The notes under the pieces are model-generated. The model did no database searches, was not told the origin of the DNA, and worked only from the letters and a program-made list of their open reading frames with translations. From Bacteroidota bacterium (lineage in GTDB: Bacteria > Bacteroidota > Ignavibacteria > Palsa-1295), in NCBI GenBank assembly GCA_030706745.1, contig JAUZNX010000016.1:1-64000 (forward strand): a stretch of 64,000 nucleotides of DNA. The letters run 5' to 3'. Shown here piece by piece: positions 34,895 to 42,446 of the stretch (its first letter is position 1; the number at the start of each line of letters is the position of its first letter). The translations under genes were made by a program, and so were the position numbers.

Positions 34895-35638
34895 CTAATT
34901 GCTAAGTCCTAAGTTCGGTAAGTCATAATCTTGGACTTCTGACACCTGTTCGTCCTGAGCTTCTGATACCAGTTCATCATTCGCCGGCTCTGCGTCCGAG
35001 CGTCTCGGACTTCTTCGCCGCACGCTGCCTCGGCTTGCCTGCGATCCATAATACGGCGCGAGCAACTGGCGGAGTTGCTTTTTGGCACGCGTGATTCGCA
35101 CCTTGACATTCATTTCCGTCGTGCCAGTCAACTCGGCGATCTGATCGTAATCGTATCCCTCGAATTCTCGCATGAGGAATGCTTCGCGGTAAATCGGCGC
35201 AATGCGCGCGAGCATCGTCTTAAGCATATCGTCAGCCTGGAGCGTCTCGGCGGGATCGCCCGGCGAGTCCAGAGTCATCGGCGCATTCTCGCCATCGGCA
35301 AATGTGCTCGTCGATACAAACTCCGGCGTGAATTTCGATTGACGAAGCGAATTCAGGCAAACCGAACGTGTAATCAGCAGCAGCCAACTCTTAAGGGCTT
35401 TGGCCTCGCGAAGTTGGGCGCGCCGCGAATACACGCGACTAAAGACTTCCTGAAACGCATCTTCGGCGAGCGTCTGCGAGTGCATATAATAGACGCAGTA
35501 GCTCATCACGCGTTGGCGATACCGGGAATAGACAAACTTGAATCCCGCAAGGGCTTCGCGCTCACCGCCTCGAATGAAGGCGTCAATAAGCGCGGATTCC
35601 TCTTCCGAATGGACGATCGGTTCGTTACGCGACGACAT
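34895..35638 (-). CDS. ECF-type RNA polymerase sigma factor (sigma-70 family), second copy
   Basis: 247 residues. Region 2 at about 15-105 (AEDAFQEVFSRVYSRRAQLR, LKSWLLLITRSVCLNSLR) and region 4 at about 140-195 (IAPIYREAFLMREFEG, YDQIAELTGTTEMNVKVRITRAKKQL). After region 4 comes a roughly 45-residue tail: a basic Arg/Ser part, then an acidic near-repeat (LVSEAQDEQVSEVQD), unusual for an ECF factor. It is coupled to the downstream anti-sigma-like gene. The upstream TTGTAACGGAAGG box resembles that of the first sigma gene. Confidence 0.88.
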   Translation of the reverse strand: MSSRNEPIVHSEEESALIDAFIRGGEREALAGFKFVYSRYRQRVMSYCVYYMHSQTLAEDAFQEVFSRVYSRRAQLREAKALKSWLLLITRSVCLNSLRQSKFTPEFVSTSTFADGENAPMTLDSPGDPAETLQADDMLKTMLARIAPIYREAFLMREFEGYDYDQIAELTGTTEMNVKVRITRAKKQLRQLLAPYYGSQASRGSVRRRSPRRSDAEPANDELVSEAQDEQVSEVQDYDLPNLGLSN

Positions 35639-35683
35639 GCGTGGTGGCTAAAGGTGGGTGCTGGCGTTGCACCCGATACTTTA

Positions 35684-35713
35684 AGGACACAGAAGAAAGT
35701 CCTTCCGTTACAA
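35684..35713 (-). promoter_or_regulatory. ECF-type promoter candidate upstream of sigma gene 2
   Basis: On the minus strand: TTGTAACGGAAGG, then about 16 bases after GTAACG, TGTCCT. Eleven of 13 bases of the -35 block match the block before sigma gene 1 (TTGTAACCGTAGG). It lies about 46 bases from the start codon. Motif reading only. Confidence 0.4.
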
Positions 35714-35767
35714 CCGGCAAGGGTTTGGCTATTCATTTCTGAAAATTCTTTAAGAAAAGAACTCACT

Positions 35768-36151
35768 CTAGCAATCGGCCCGAATGCCCGGCATCATTTG
35801 CTTGATCGTCAGCGCGACGAGCAACACCGAACTCAGCACGTGATAGCGGACGGTATCGATCGAATACGCGACATCATTCGAGAGCTCGAAGACAACCCGA
35901 TCGATGGATCGCTCGCCGCGCTCCAAACTGCTACGCGATAGCGTGTTCCATGCTTTGGGGATGGACGGACCAAGCCCGTAGAGCAACTCCCATAAACTAT
36001 CGATCCGCGTCGGAAGGGTATCGCCGCGAGAGATCGCGTTCGTCATTGCGTAATGCACTGCATCTGAGTAGAGGTGACCGCTGTATTCCATTGCCATCAT
36101 GCCGATAAAGACACAATCGCGAGCGGTTGAGAGACACGTCAGGCGGCACAT
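35768..36151 (-). CDS. small hypothetical protein with C-terminal hydrophobic segment
   Basis: About 127 residues; the first ATG is taken, but later ATGs (around residue 18) are equally possible and no ribosome site is seen. The N-terminus has scattered Cys, the middle is helical and charged (SLERGERSIDRVVFEL), and YHVLSSVLLVALTIKQMM near the end could anchor it in a membrane. It has no recognisable family. Being upstream of and co-oriented with the second sigma gene, it could share a promoter region, but the intervening ECF-type box suggests separate units. Confidence 0.4.
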   Translation of the reverse strand: MCRLTCLSTARDCVFIGMMAMEYSGHLYSDAVHYAMTNAISRGDTLPTRIDSLWELLYGLGPSIPKAWNTLSRSSLERGERSIDRVVFELSNDVAYSIDTVRYHVLSSVLLVALTIKQMMPGIRADC

Positions 36152-36309
36152 ACGCACTGGAAATCAACTTTTCAACTCGACCGGCAAATGTAGCCACAGA
36201 GACACAACGAACTAATGTAGCGTGTATGTACTTCATTTTTCATGAATCAGTTGCTGTGTCGTTTGCGGCTATTTTCATTAGCAGCCAGCTTGGAAGGAAT
36301 TGCCTTTTC

Positions 36310-36335
36310 AACCGGCGGTTAAAACCGGCGGTTAA
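36310..36335. repeat. 13-bp tandem duplication at the dsrE stop
   Basis: Two exact copies of AACCGGCGGTTAA in direct tandem, each unit itself nearly palindromic (AACCG-GCGGTT). The second copy supplies the stop codon of the dsrE-like gene. Confidence 0.65.
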
Positions 36336-36685
36336 AACGAAAGCACCTTATCGCTATCGACGACCCATTTTGTCAGTTCGGCCATCGTGCTGATTTCTGA
36401 ACCTTCGATCAAAGGAGCTTTGCTGATCCCGCGCGCTTCGGCACAACTGCCACAAATCTTCACCGAAGCATTCTTGGATAATGCGAGCTTCAGCATCCGC
36501 TCGATATTATAGTACCCATTCGGAGTCGTTTGGTTAGCGATCGCGCAGGCGGCAGCATCGGCCATCAGAAAGATTCTTACCTCGACTTCGGGATGGTCTT
36601 TCCCGAATTGATTCGCGAGCCGTAGCGCATTGTATGCTTTCTCGGATCCATACGGCGCATGATTGATAACGATCAAAATCTTCAT
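36332..36685 (-). CDS. DsrE-family protein
   Basis: 117 residues of the DsrE/DsrF sulfur-relay fold: MKILIVINHAPYGSEKAYNALRLA at the start (split by the usual Gly-Ser-Glu loop), EVRIFLMADAAAC in the middle and CGSCAEARGI at about 78-87 with two cysteines, then the C-terminal TMAELTKWVVDSDKVLSF. Members transfer sulfur or bind small thiols. It is divergent from the MerP-like gene. No dsr or tus operon surrounds it, so a stand-alone role is likely. Confidence 0.85.
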   Translation of the reverse strand: MKILIVINHAPYGSEKAYNALRLANQFGKDHPEVEVRIFLMADAAACAIANQTTPNGYYNIERMLKLALSKNASVKICGSCAEARGISKAPLIEGSEISTMAELTKWVVDSDKVLSF

Positions 36686-36967
36686 TGTACTTACGTCTAT
36701 TTTAGAATTAGCTCCTCGTCAACTGCGTGCGCGCCAATATCCATTCCGATGACGAACTGATAGAACGGTGGCGGCTTTCAACTTTACGAGACTTCAAAAT
36801 GCGTAAGATTCTATTACCATGAGCGTATTTATTATTATTGGCTCATTGCTCGGTTGGGAACGTACTACCGTAGGTTCTACTTCAATCATGCATTACGCCA
36901 TGGCGATGGGAGAATAGATAACCCTCAGCGAATCGGCGGTGTAAACTCGTCAATCAATCACCATAAT

Positions 36968-37378
36968 ATGTTGAATCGAACAATCTCGAAGAAGCTGTGG
37001 CAATCAGGAGCTATTGTACTTGCTCTAACCATGGTCAGCTTTATTCTCAGCGCGCCGGTCGCGCGTGCATCTTTTACACTACCATTGGTATCGAAACCGG
37101 ACACGAGCCGGATCATCACTGACACGGTTCACGTGCTCGATATGGTCTGCGGCCAATGCGAGTCCCACATCAAGTCCAATCTTAAGAAAGTCGCTGGCGT
37201 CAAGACCGTCACGGCCTATCATAGTACTGGACTTGTCATTGTCAAGCACCACGCATCACTCTCCGAGGCCGCCATCGAGCAGGGCATTGCGAAGAGTGGA
37301 TATAGCACGAAGAACTACCCCGCCGATAAAGCCGCCCATGAGGCGTTGGACGAGTGCTGCCGAAAGGAATTGCAGTAA
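36968..37378 (+). CDS. exported heavy-metal-associated (MerP-like) protein
   Basis: 136 residues. Signal peptide 1-35 (IVLALTMVSFILSAPVARA). A heavy-metal-associated domain follows: VLDMVCGQCESHIKSNL with metal cysteines Cys61 and Cys64, and the later VKHHASLSEAAIEQGIAKSGY. The tail adds ALDECCRKEL with two more cysteines. A periplasmic or surface copper/mercury/nickel carrier is likely. The start at MLNRT is chosen for the signal peptide; an upstream extension lacks sense. No P-type ATPase or mer genes are adjacent. Confidence 0.8.
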   Translation: MLNRTISKKLWQSGAIVLALTMVSFILSAPVARASFTLPLVSKPDTSRIITDTVHVLDMVCGQCESHIKSNLKKVAGVKTVTAYHSTGLVIVKHHASLSEAAIEQGIAKSGYSTKNYPADKAAHEALDECCRKELQ

Positions 37379-37546
37379 CCACGCATTGTGTGGCGACGAG
37401 TTCTACTCGCCGACCCGAGGAGCCCTCTTCGGCGGTTCGGCCAGTAAAAACTCGCCAATACACCTCGCGTGAGAGCTTTGCCTGACGAAAGTTCGTGATT
37501 TTTGGGATAATTCAGCACCTTTTCACGCGCGATCTGTTTTCCACGC

Positions 37547-38431
37547 GTGCTTCTCAAGCCCTCGAAGATCGTACTCGCACAGACAGGCTCCGTACTCGGG
37601 GATGTCGCGAAAAACGTCGCTCATCACGCTGATCTCACACGTCAGGCCATCGATGCGAAGGCCGATGCCATTATTTTTCCAGAACTTTCGCTCTCCGGCT
37701 ATACGGTCCGTGACCTGAATTTCGAGATTGCTATCGATCTGAGCAATGGCGCCCAGACCAGCTCCCTCAAGCCGTTGCTCGAGCTATCCAAGCAAATCAC
37801 GATCATCTGCGGTGCCGTCGAAGAGGACGAGCGTGGCGCAGTCTATAACTCCGCACTACTGATCGAGTCTGGCGAGGTGCGGCACACCCATCACAAAGTG
37901 TATCCGCCGACATACGGCCTGTTCGAAGAAGGCCGGTATTTTCGAAGCGGACATGAGGCTCAGGCCTTCGACTCTAAACGGCTCGGACGTATCGGACTCC
38001 TCGTCTGCGAGGACTTGTGGCATCCGGCACTTCCGTATGTCGAGGCACTCGATGACGCGCAGATGATCATCACCATCGCAGCGAGCCCGACACGGCTCGA
38101 TACCGGCGAGGCCGCGCTCACGGCACCCGAGCCAGAGAACTACACGATCAACCGCGAGCACCACGCAGCGTATGCACGGTTGCTCAGTGTTTTTCTTGTA
38201 TTCGTCAATCGCATTGGTGTTGAGGATGGCGTGAATTTTTGGGGCGGCTCGGAAGTCGTTGCGCCATCGGGCGAGACCATCGCTCGCGGCAAATTCTTCG
38301 ATGAGGATTTTGTCACGTGCGAGATCAATCCGGATCAATTACGCCAGGCGCGCCAATTATCGCGACATTTCCTCGATGACCGGCCACTCCTGACCCGTCA
38401 TTTAATTGAGACCCTGATGGAAAGAAAGTAG
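37547..38431 (+). CDS. nitrilase-superfamily amidohydrolase (NAD synthetase glutaminase-like)
   Basis: 294 residues with the Glu-Lys-Cys triad: Glu46 in FPELSLSGY, Lys117 in HHKVYPP and Cys154 in LLVCEDLWHP. The GYTVRDL wording resembles the glutaminase half of glutamine-dependent NAD+ synthetase, but no synthetase domain is attached. It hydrolyses a C-N bond; the substrate is unknown. The GTG start is the only one near the conserved N-terminus. It is followed 70 bases later by glutamate dehydrogenase, suggesting a nitrogen-metabolism pair. Confidence 0.85.
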   Translation: MLLKPSKIVLAQTGSVLGDVAKNVAHHADLTRQAIDAKADAIIFPELSLSGYTVRDLNFEIAIDLSNGAQTSSLKPLLELSKQITIICGAVEEDERGAVYNSALLIESGEVRHTHHKVYPPTYGLFEEGRYFRSGHEAQAFDSKRLGRIGLLVCEDLWHPALPYVEALDDAQMIITIAASPTRLDTGEAALTAPEPENYTINREHHAAYARLLSVFLVFVNRIGVEDGVNFWGGSEVVAPSGETIARGKFFDEDFVTCEINPDQLRQARQLSRHFLDDRPLLTRHLIETLMERK

Positions 38432-38501
38432 AACCTTCCGTGTTTACGCGACCACCGTCCTCCTGTTTTTGCGGTGGGGACAGACTAAAACCGATAGATA
38501 C

Positions 38502-39878
38502 ATGGCAACAGTAACAGACCTACCCTCCAAACGAACCGAAACCAACGGGCAGAGCAAACCGCAGCCAAACGGCAGCAGTGCTTCGCCGAATATCCTACCT
38601 TCCGTCTATAAGGAACCCGCACCGATCGTTGATAAAGACAATCCGCTCGAAAGCATGATGCAGCGATTCGACCGCGCTGCCGAAATCCTCCAACTCGAGC
38701 CAGGCATTTATGAGTACCTTAAGACTCCGGTCAAATCGGTGATCGTCTCGATCCCGATCCAGATGGACGATGGTTCAGTCCAGGTCTTCGAAGGCTATCG
38801 CGTTATTCATAACGATATTCTTGGACCCAGCAAGGGCGGTATCCGTTACGCCCCCGATGTGAATTTGGATGAAGTCAAAGCACTGGCCGCGTGGATGACG
38901 TGGAAGTGCGCCGTCGTGGACATTCCGTTTGGCGGCGCCAAGGGCGGCGTCCGTTGCGACCCACGTACGCTTTCGATCCAGCAGATCGAAAAGATCACGC
39001 GGCGTTACACAGCGAACATGCTCGATGTCTTCGGACCAGACCGCGATATTCCGGCACCGGACGTGAACACGAACGAGCAGATTATGGCCTGGATCCTCGA
39101 TACCTATTCCATGCACGTGAAGCGCACGGAGCCGGGTGTCGTGACTGGCAAGCCGATCGTACTCGGTGGCAGCCTGGGTCGCCGCGAAGCGACCGGACGT
39201 GGCGTGATGCACTCGGCATTGCGCGCCATGGAGAAACTCGGCATCAACCCGAAGCAAGCGACCGTCGCGGTCGAAGGGTTCGGCAACGTCGGATCCATCT
39301 CTGCCGAACTCCTTGCGGAGCAAGGCGCGAAGATCATTGGCATCTCCGATATTAGTGGCGCGTATCACAACGATGCCGGAATCGACATCGCAAAGGCAAT
39401 CGCGTTCGCCGAAAGCCACGGGCACATGCTCGATGGTTTCCCGGATGCCGAGCGGATCACGAACGAGCAGCTCCTGACGCTCGATTGTGATGTGCTCGTA
39501 CCGGCCGCACGCGAAGACCGCATCACCAAGCGCAACGCGCACAACATTCAGGCGAAACTCATCGTCGAAGGCGCAAACGGCCCGACGACTGCCGGCGCCG
39601 ATCCAATTCTCGAATCGAAAGGCGTTCTCGTCGTACCGGATATTCTCGCGAATGCCGGCGGCGTGACGGTCAGCTACTTCGAGTGGGTCCAGAACCGTGG
39701 CGGCTACCATTGGACGCTCGAAGATGTTAACAGCCGTTTGGCGACCGCAATGAACTCGGCCTTTGACCGAGTCTATGCGACATCGCTCAAGCATAAGGTT
39801 TCGCTACGGCTCGCGTCATACATCCTTGCGATCGATAAGGTCGCTCGGACGCTCCGGCTCCGCGGCATTTACGGATAA
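38502..39878 (+). CDS. glutamate dehydrogenase (Glu/Leu/Phe/Val family)
   Basis: 458 residues. The catalytic lysine region GPSKGGIRYAPDV and WKCAVVDIPFGGAKGGVRCDP is intact; VEGFGNVGSISAELLAEQG is the dinucleotide-binding loop. The first 50 residues are a flexible Ser/Asn/Lys-rich extension. It interconverts glutamate and 2-oxoglutarate; cofactor preference cannot be read with certainty. ATG MATVTD is chosen over an upstream TTG-type start lacking sense. Confidence 0.93.
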   Translation: MATVTDLPSKRTETNGQSKPQPNGSSASPNILPSVYKEPAPIVDKDNPLESMMQRFDRAAEILQLEPGIYEYLKTPVKSVIVSIPIQMDDGSVQVFEGYRVIHNDILGPSKGGIRYAPDVNLDEVKALAAWMTWKCAVVDIPFGGAKGGVRCDPRTLSIQQIEKITRRYTANMLDVFGPDRDIPAPDVNTNEQIMAWILDTYSMHVKRTEPGVVTGKPIVLGGSLGRREATGRGVMHSALRAMEKLGINPKQATVAVEGFGNVGSISAELLAEQGAKIIGISDISGAYHNDAGIDIAKAIAFAESHGHMLDGFPDAERITNEQLLTLDCDVLVPAAREDRITKRNAHNIQAKLIVEGANGPTTAGADPILESKGVLVVPDILANAGGVTVSYFEWVQNRGGYHWTLEDVNSRLATAMNSAFDRVYATSLKHKVSLRLASYILAIDKVARTLRLRGIYG

Positions 39879-39886
39879 GACCTTCC

Positions 39887-40429
39887 GTGCTCCGCTGGAC
39901 TGCTATCGTTGTTGTACTTATGTTAGAAGCCGCCTCGCCAGAGGCGGCTTCTTCACAGCTTAGTCATGCAACGCAAATCGGTCATGCGGACAGCATGGTT
40001 GCAACATCTCTGGCGGCGCTCATCCAGCCACTTGCGAGTGGACCCCTCATCGTGACAGGCGATACAAGTCTTCGACCCTTGCTGGACCTTCTCCCGCAAC
40101 CGGTTGGAATTTGCCTTCCGATGTTTTATATCGAAAGACTCACGGCGACGATCCGTGGAAAACGAACGGATACGGCGCACCTATATGTCAGCTTCACGGG
40201 CGCGTTTCTCAGACCGGGGAATCCGACTTCAAAAACGTTTTCGTTGTCTGCGAATTACGGAATCACGTTGACCGATCGCGAATATGATGGCATTGCCGCT
40301 GGACGCGATCCATACGTTCGGATCGAGGACGAGCCCTCGACCAGTTTCTGGTCGCGAACGTTGGAACCGGCACTCGTCGTCATTGGCGCGGCCGTGATCG
40401 TTGCACTCTTCTTTCTGGTACGGGGTTAG
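39887..40429 (+). CDS. exported protein of unknown function with C-terminal membrane helix
   Basis: 180 residues from a GTG start. The N-terminus reads as a signal peptide (MLRWTAIVVVLMLEAASPEA), and the C-terminus has one helix (LEPALVVIGAAVIVALFFLV) followed by RG. The middle is mixed alpha/beta with two cysteine-poor segments and no motif. A terminator-like hairpin falls inside the signal-peptide codons; if that is the glutamate dehydrogenase terminator, the true start may be a later ATG (residue 37). It lies 3 bases before bamD. Confidence 0.55.
   Translation: MLRWTAIVVVLMLEAASPEAASSQLSHATQIGHADSMVATSLAALIQPLASGPLIVTGDTSLRPLLDLLPQPVGICLPMFYIERLTATIRGKRTDTAHLYVSFTGAFLRPGNPTSKTFSLSANYGITLTDREYDGIAAGRDPYVRIEDEPSTSFWSRTLEPALVVIGAAVIVALFFLVRG
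39925..39952 (+). terminator. terminator-like hairpin inside a signal-peptide coding region
   Basis: AGAAGCCGCCTC, loop GCCA, GAGGCGGCTTCT: a perfect 12-bp GC-rich stem followed by TCACAG. It lies 47 bases after the glutamate dehydrogenase stop, where its terminator would be expected, yet within the downstream open frame. The U tract is poor. Confidence 0.5.
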
Positions 40430-40432
40430 CGG

Positions 40433-41266
40433 ATGTTCGCGCATCCGAGCCATTCTACGAAAAGCCTTTTGAACTACACTCGCACCCATACCTTATATAC
40501 CGGTCTTGCCGGGTTTCTCCTCTCCTTCTTCCTGTTCGGTTGCGGTTCCGGCAGCGATCAAATGGCGAAACCCACACCGGTGGGCACCGCCGACAAGCTT
40601 TTTACGGACGGCAAGGCCGCGTATGCGAAGGAAGACTGGCCCGAGGCCATTCGGCTGTTTGAAGAGGTGAGGGTTCAGTCGCCAGCCTCGAACATTGCGG
40701 CCGAAGCGACCTATTTCGAAGCGATGGCTCGGTTCAATTCCGACATGTTCAGCGGTGCCGCGCTTGATTTTCATACCGTCCGTCGCAATTACCCCAATTC
40801 GCCCTATGCATCGCGTGCGCAGTACATGGCCGGCGAGAGCTACTACCAGATCTCTCCTCGACCGGATCTGGACCAATCCTATACGACACTCGCGCTGAGT
40901 GAATATCAGATCTTCCTGCGGGACTATCCCAAGGCCCCGCCATCGTTGATCGATAGCGCCCAGAAGCGGATCATCGATATTCGCTCGAAGCTCGCGGAGA
41001 AATTTATTCTCGCCGCTCAATTATATGATAAGCTCGACGATCCGAAATCATCGCTCGTCTATTATAATCGGGTGCTGGATTCCTATTACGATACCCGGTA
41101 CGCGCCGGAATCCGAACTTCGCATTGCCGAAATCCAATTCGATCGAAAGAAAATGGAGGAGGCAAAGCAAGCACTTGATGCGTTTGATGCAAAGTACCTG
41201 CGCGAAGCTACCACGGACCAGCGCCAGCGCGCGCTCAAGCTCCGCTCCAAGTTGCCAAATCAATGA
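40433..41266 (+). CDS. bamD: outer membrane assembly lipoprotein BamD
   Basis: 277 residues. Lipobox FFLFGCGSG with Cys37. Tetratricopeptide repeats follow: ADKLFTDGKAAYAKEDWPEAIRLFEEV, AEATYFEAMARFNSDMFSGAALDFHTV, ASRAQYMAGESYY, and SSLVYYNRVLDSYYDTRYAPESELRIAEI, the order of YfiO/BamD. It accepts barrel precursors for BamA. The stop overlaps the thioesterase start (ATGA). Confidence 0.9.
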   Translation: MFAHPSHSTKSLLNYTRTHTLYTGLAGFLLSFFLFGCGSGSDQMAKPTPVGTADKLFTDGKAAYAKEDWPEAIRLFEEVRVQSPASNIAAEATYFEAMARFNSDMFSGAALDFHTVRRNYPNSPYASRAQYMAGESYYQISPRPDLDQSYTTLALSEYQIFLRDYPKAPPSLIDSAQKRIIDIRSKLAEKFILAAQLYDKLDDPKSSLVYYNRVLDSYYDTRYAPESELRIAEIQFDRKKMEEAKQALDAFDAKYLREATTDQRQRALKLRSKLPNQ

Positions 41267-41805
41267 TGCACTCCCCGCACCTGACTACTGCGTCGCCGAT
41301 GCCGGCGAAGTTGGCGAAGGCCTCGCACGTGGAAATGACCGAGATCGTGTTGCCGAACGATACCAACCAGCTTGGTAATCTGCTCGGCGGCCGGCTGATG
41401 CACTGGGTCGATATTGCCGCGGCGCTTAGCGCGCAGCGTCACAGCGGCCGCATTTGTGTCACCGCCAGCATCGACGAAATGAGTTTTTTGGGGCCGGTCA
41501 AGCTCGGGCAGGTCGTCCGCCTGCGCGCCTGCGTGAACCGTGCCTTTCACACCTCGATGGAAGTCGGTGTTCGAGCAATTGTCGAGGATTTTCGGACCGG
41601 CGACACGCGCCATGTGAGTTCGGCATACCTGACATTCGTGGCGATCGACGAGATCGGTCATGCCGTGCCGGTCCCGGCCATCGAAGCGCAAAGCGAAGAC
41701 GAGATGCGACGCTTCCTCGCTGCCGAAGAGCGCCGCGAACAACGGTTGCGGAAGCGCAAAGAACTGGTGGCCCGCGAACAAAACGAACGGAATTCCGACC
41801 GCTGA
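41263..41805 (+). CDS. acyl-CoA thioesterase, hotdog fold (YciA/BACH-like)
   Basis: 180 residues. NDTNQLGNLLGGRLMHWVDIAAALSA holds the catalytic Asn/Asp region of the hotdog thioesterases; ASIDEMSFLGPVKLGQVVRLRA and the C-terminal strand SSAYLTFVAID fit. The last 40 residues form a charged helix (LAAEERREQRLRKRKELVAREQ) beyond the domain. Coupled to bamD by overlap, and followed by the ABC ATPase. Confidence 0.87.
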   Translation: MMHSPHLTTASPMPAKLAKASHVEMTEIVLPNDTNQLGNLLGGRLMHWVDIAAALSAQRHSGRICVTASIDEMSFLGPVKLGQVVRLRACVNRAFHTSMEVGVRAIVEDFRTGDTRHVSSAYLTFVAIDEIGHAVPVPAIEAQSEDEMRRFLAAEERREQRLRKRKELVAREQNERNSDR

Positions 41806-41813
41806 TCGTGAGT

Positions 41814-42446
41814 ATGCTTCGCATCGTTGCATCGGGCCTGGTCAAGCGCTACGCCGCTCGTCCGGTGATGAAGCCCGTTTCGTTCGAGGCAGCTCCCGGT
41901 GAGATCATCGCTATCACCGGACCCAACGGCGCCGGAAAATCCACGCTCCTGAAAATTCTCGCCGATGTGCTGAGCCCCACCAAAGGGACTTGCACCTGGT
42001 TTGCGGGCGAGACAAAACTCGATCACGACGCAATCCGCACCCGGCTTGGATTTGTCGCACCGTATCTCGAACTGTATGACGAACTGAGTGCCGTCGAGCA
42101 TGTACAGCTCGTCATGGACCTCAAAGGCTTGGGAATCGCGGCAGATGATGCGTTGGACATTCTAACGCGATTTGGTCTCGACCCCGCTATTGGCCAGAGC
42201 GACCGCCGGCTGCGGGCCTATAGCTCCGGCATGAAGCAGCGCGTCCGATGTGCGATGGCCTTTGCCGGTGAGCCATCGGCGTTGCTACTCGATGAATCTA
42301 CGTCCAATCTCGATGAACCTGGTACTGTCGCTGTACTCGAACATGCCATTGCCGCGGCAGCACGGGGCGCGATTGTGTTTGTCGCAACCAATGACGCACG
42401 CGAGCGTGGGATCACCCAGCGCGAAGTCCGATTAGAGCCAGCATAA
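41814..42446 (+). CDS. ABC transporter ATP-binding protein (CcmA-like size)
   Basis: 210 residues. Walker A GPNGAGKST, signature YSSGMKQR, Walker B ALLLDESTSNLD are all intact. Length and wording resemble the heme-exporter CcmA group, but no permease gene (ccmB) follows, so the partner must lie elsewhere. ATG MLRIVA is chosen; GTG two codons upstream is possible. The open frame upstream lies inside the thioesterase and is not protein-like. The tgt start follows the stop directly. Confidence 0.85.
   Translation: MLRIVASGLVKRYAARPVMKPVSFEAAPGEIIAITGPNGAGKSTLLKILADVLSPTKGTCTWFAGETKLDHDAIRTRLGFVAPYLELYDELSAVEHVQLVMDLKGLGIAADDALDILTRFGLDPAIGQSDRRLRAYSSGMKQRVRCAMAFAGEPSALLLDESTSNLDEPGTVAVLEHAIAAAARGAIVFVATNDARERGITQREVRLEPA

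Noticed and set aside
41454-41813. N-terminal extension of the ABC ATPase frame
   Set aside because: This part lies in another frame of the thioesterase gene and is Arg/Cys-rich; the ABC domain starts cleanly at 41814.
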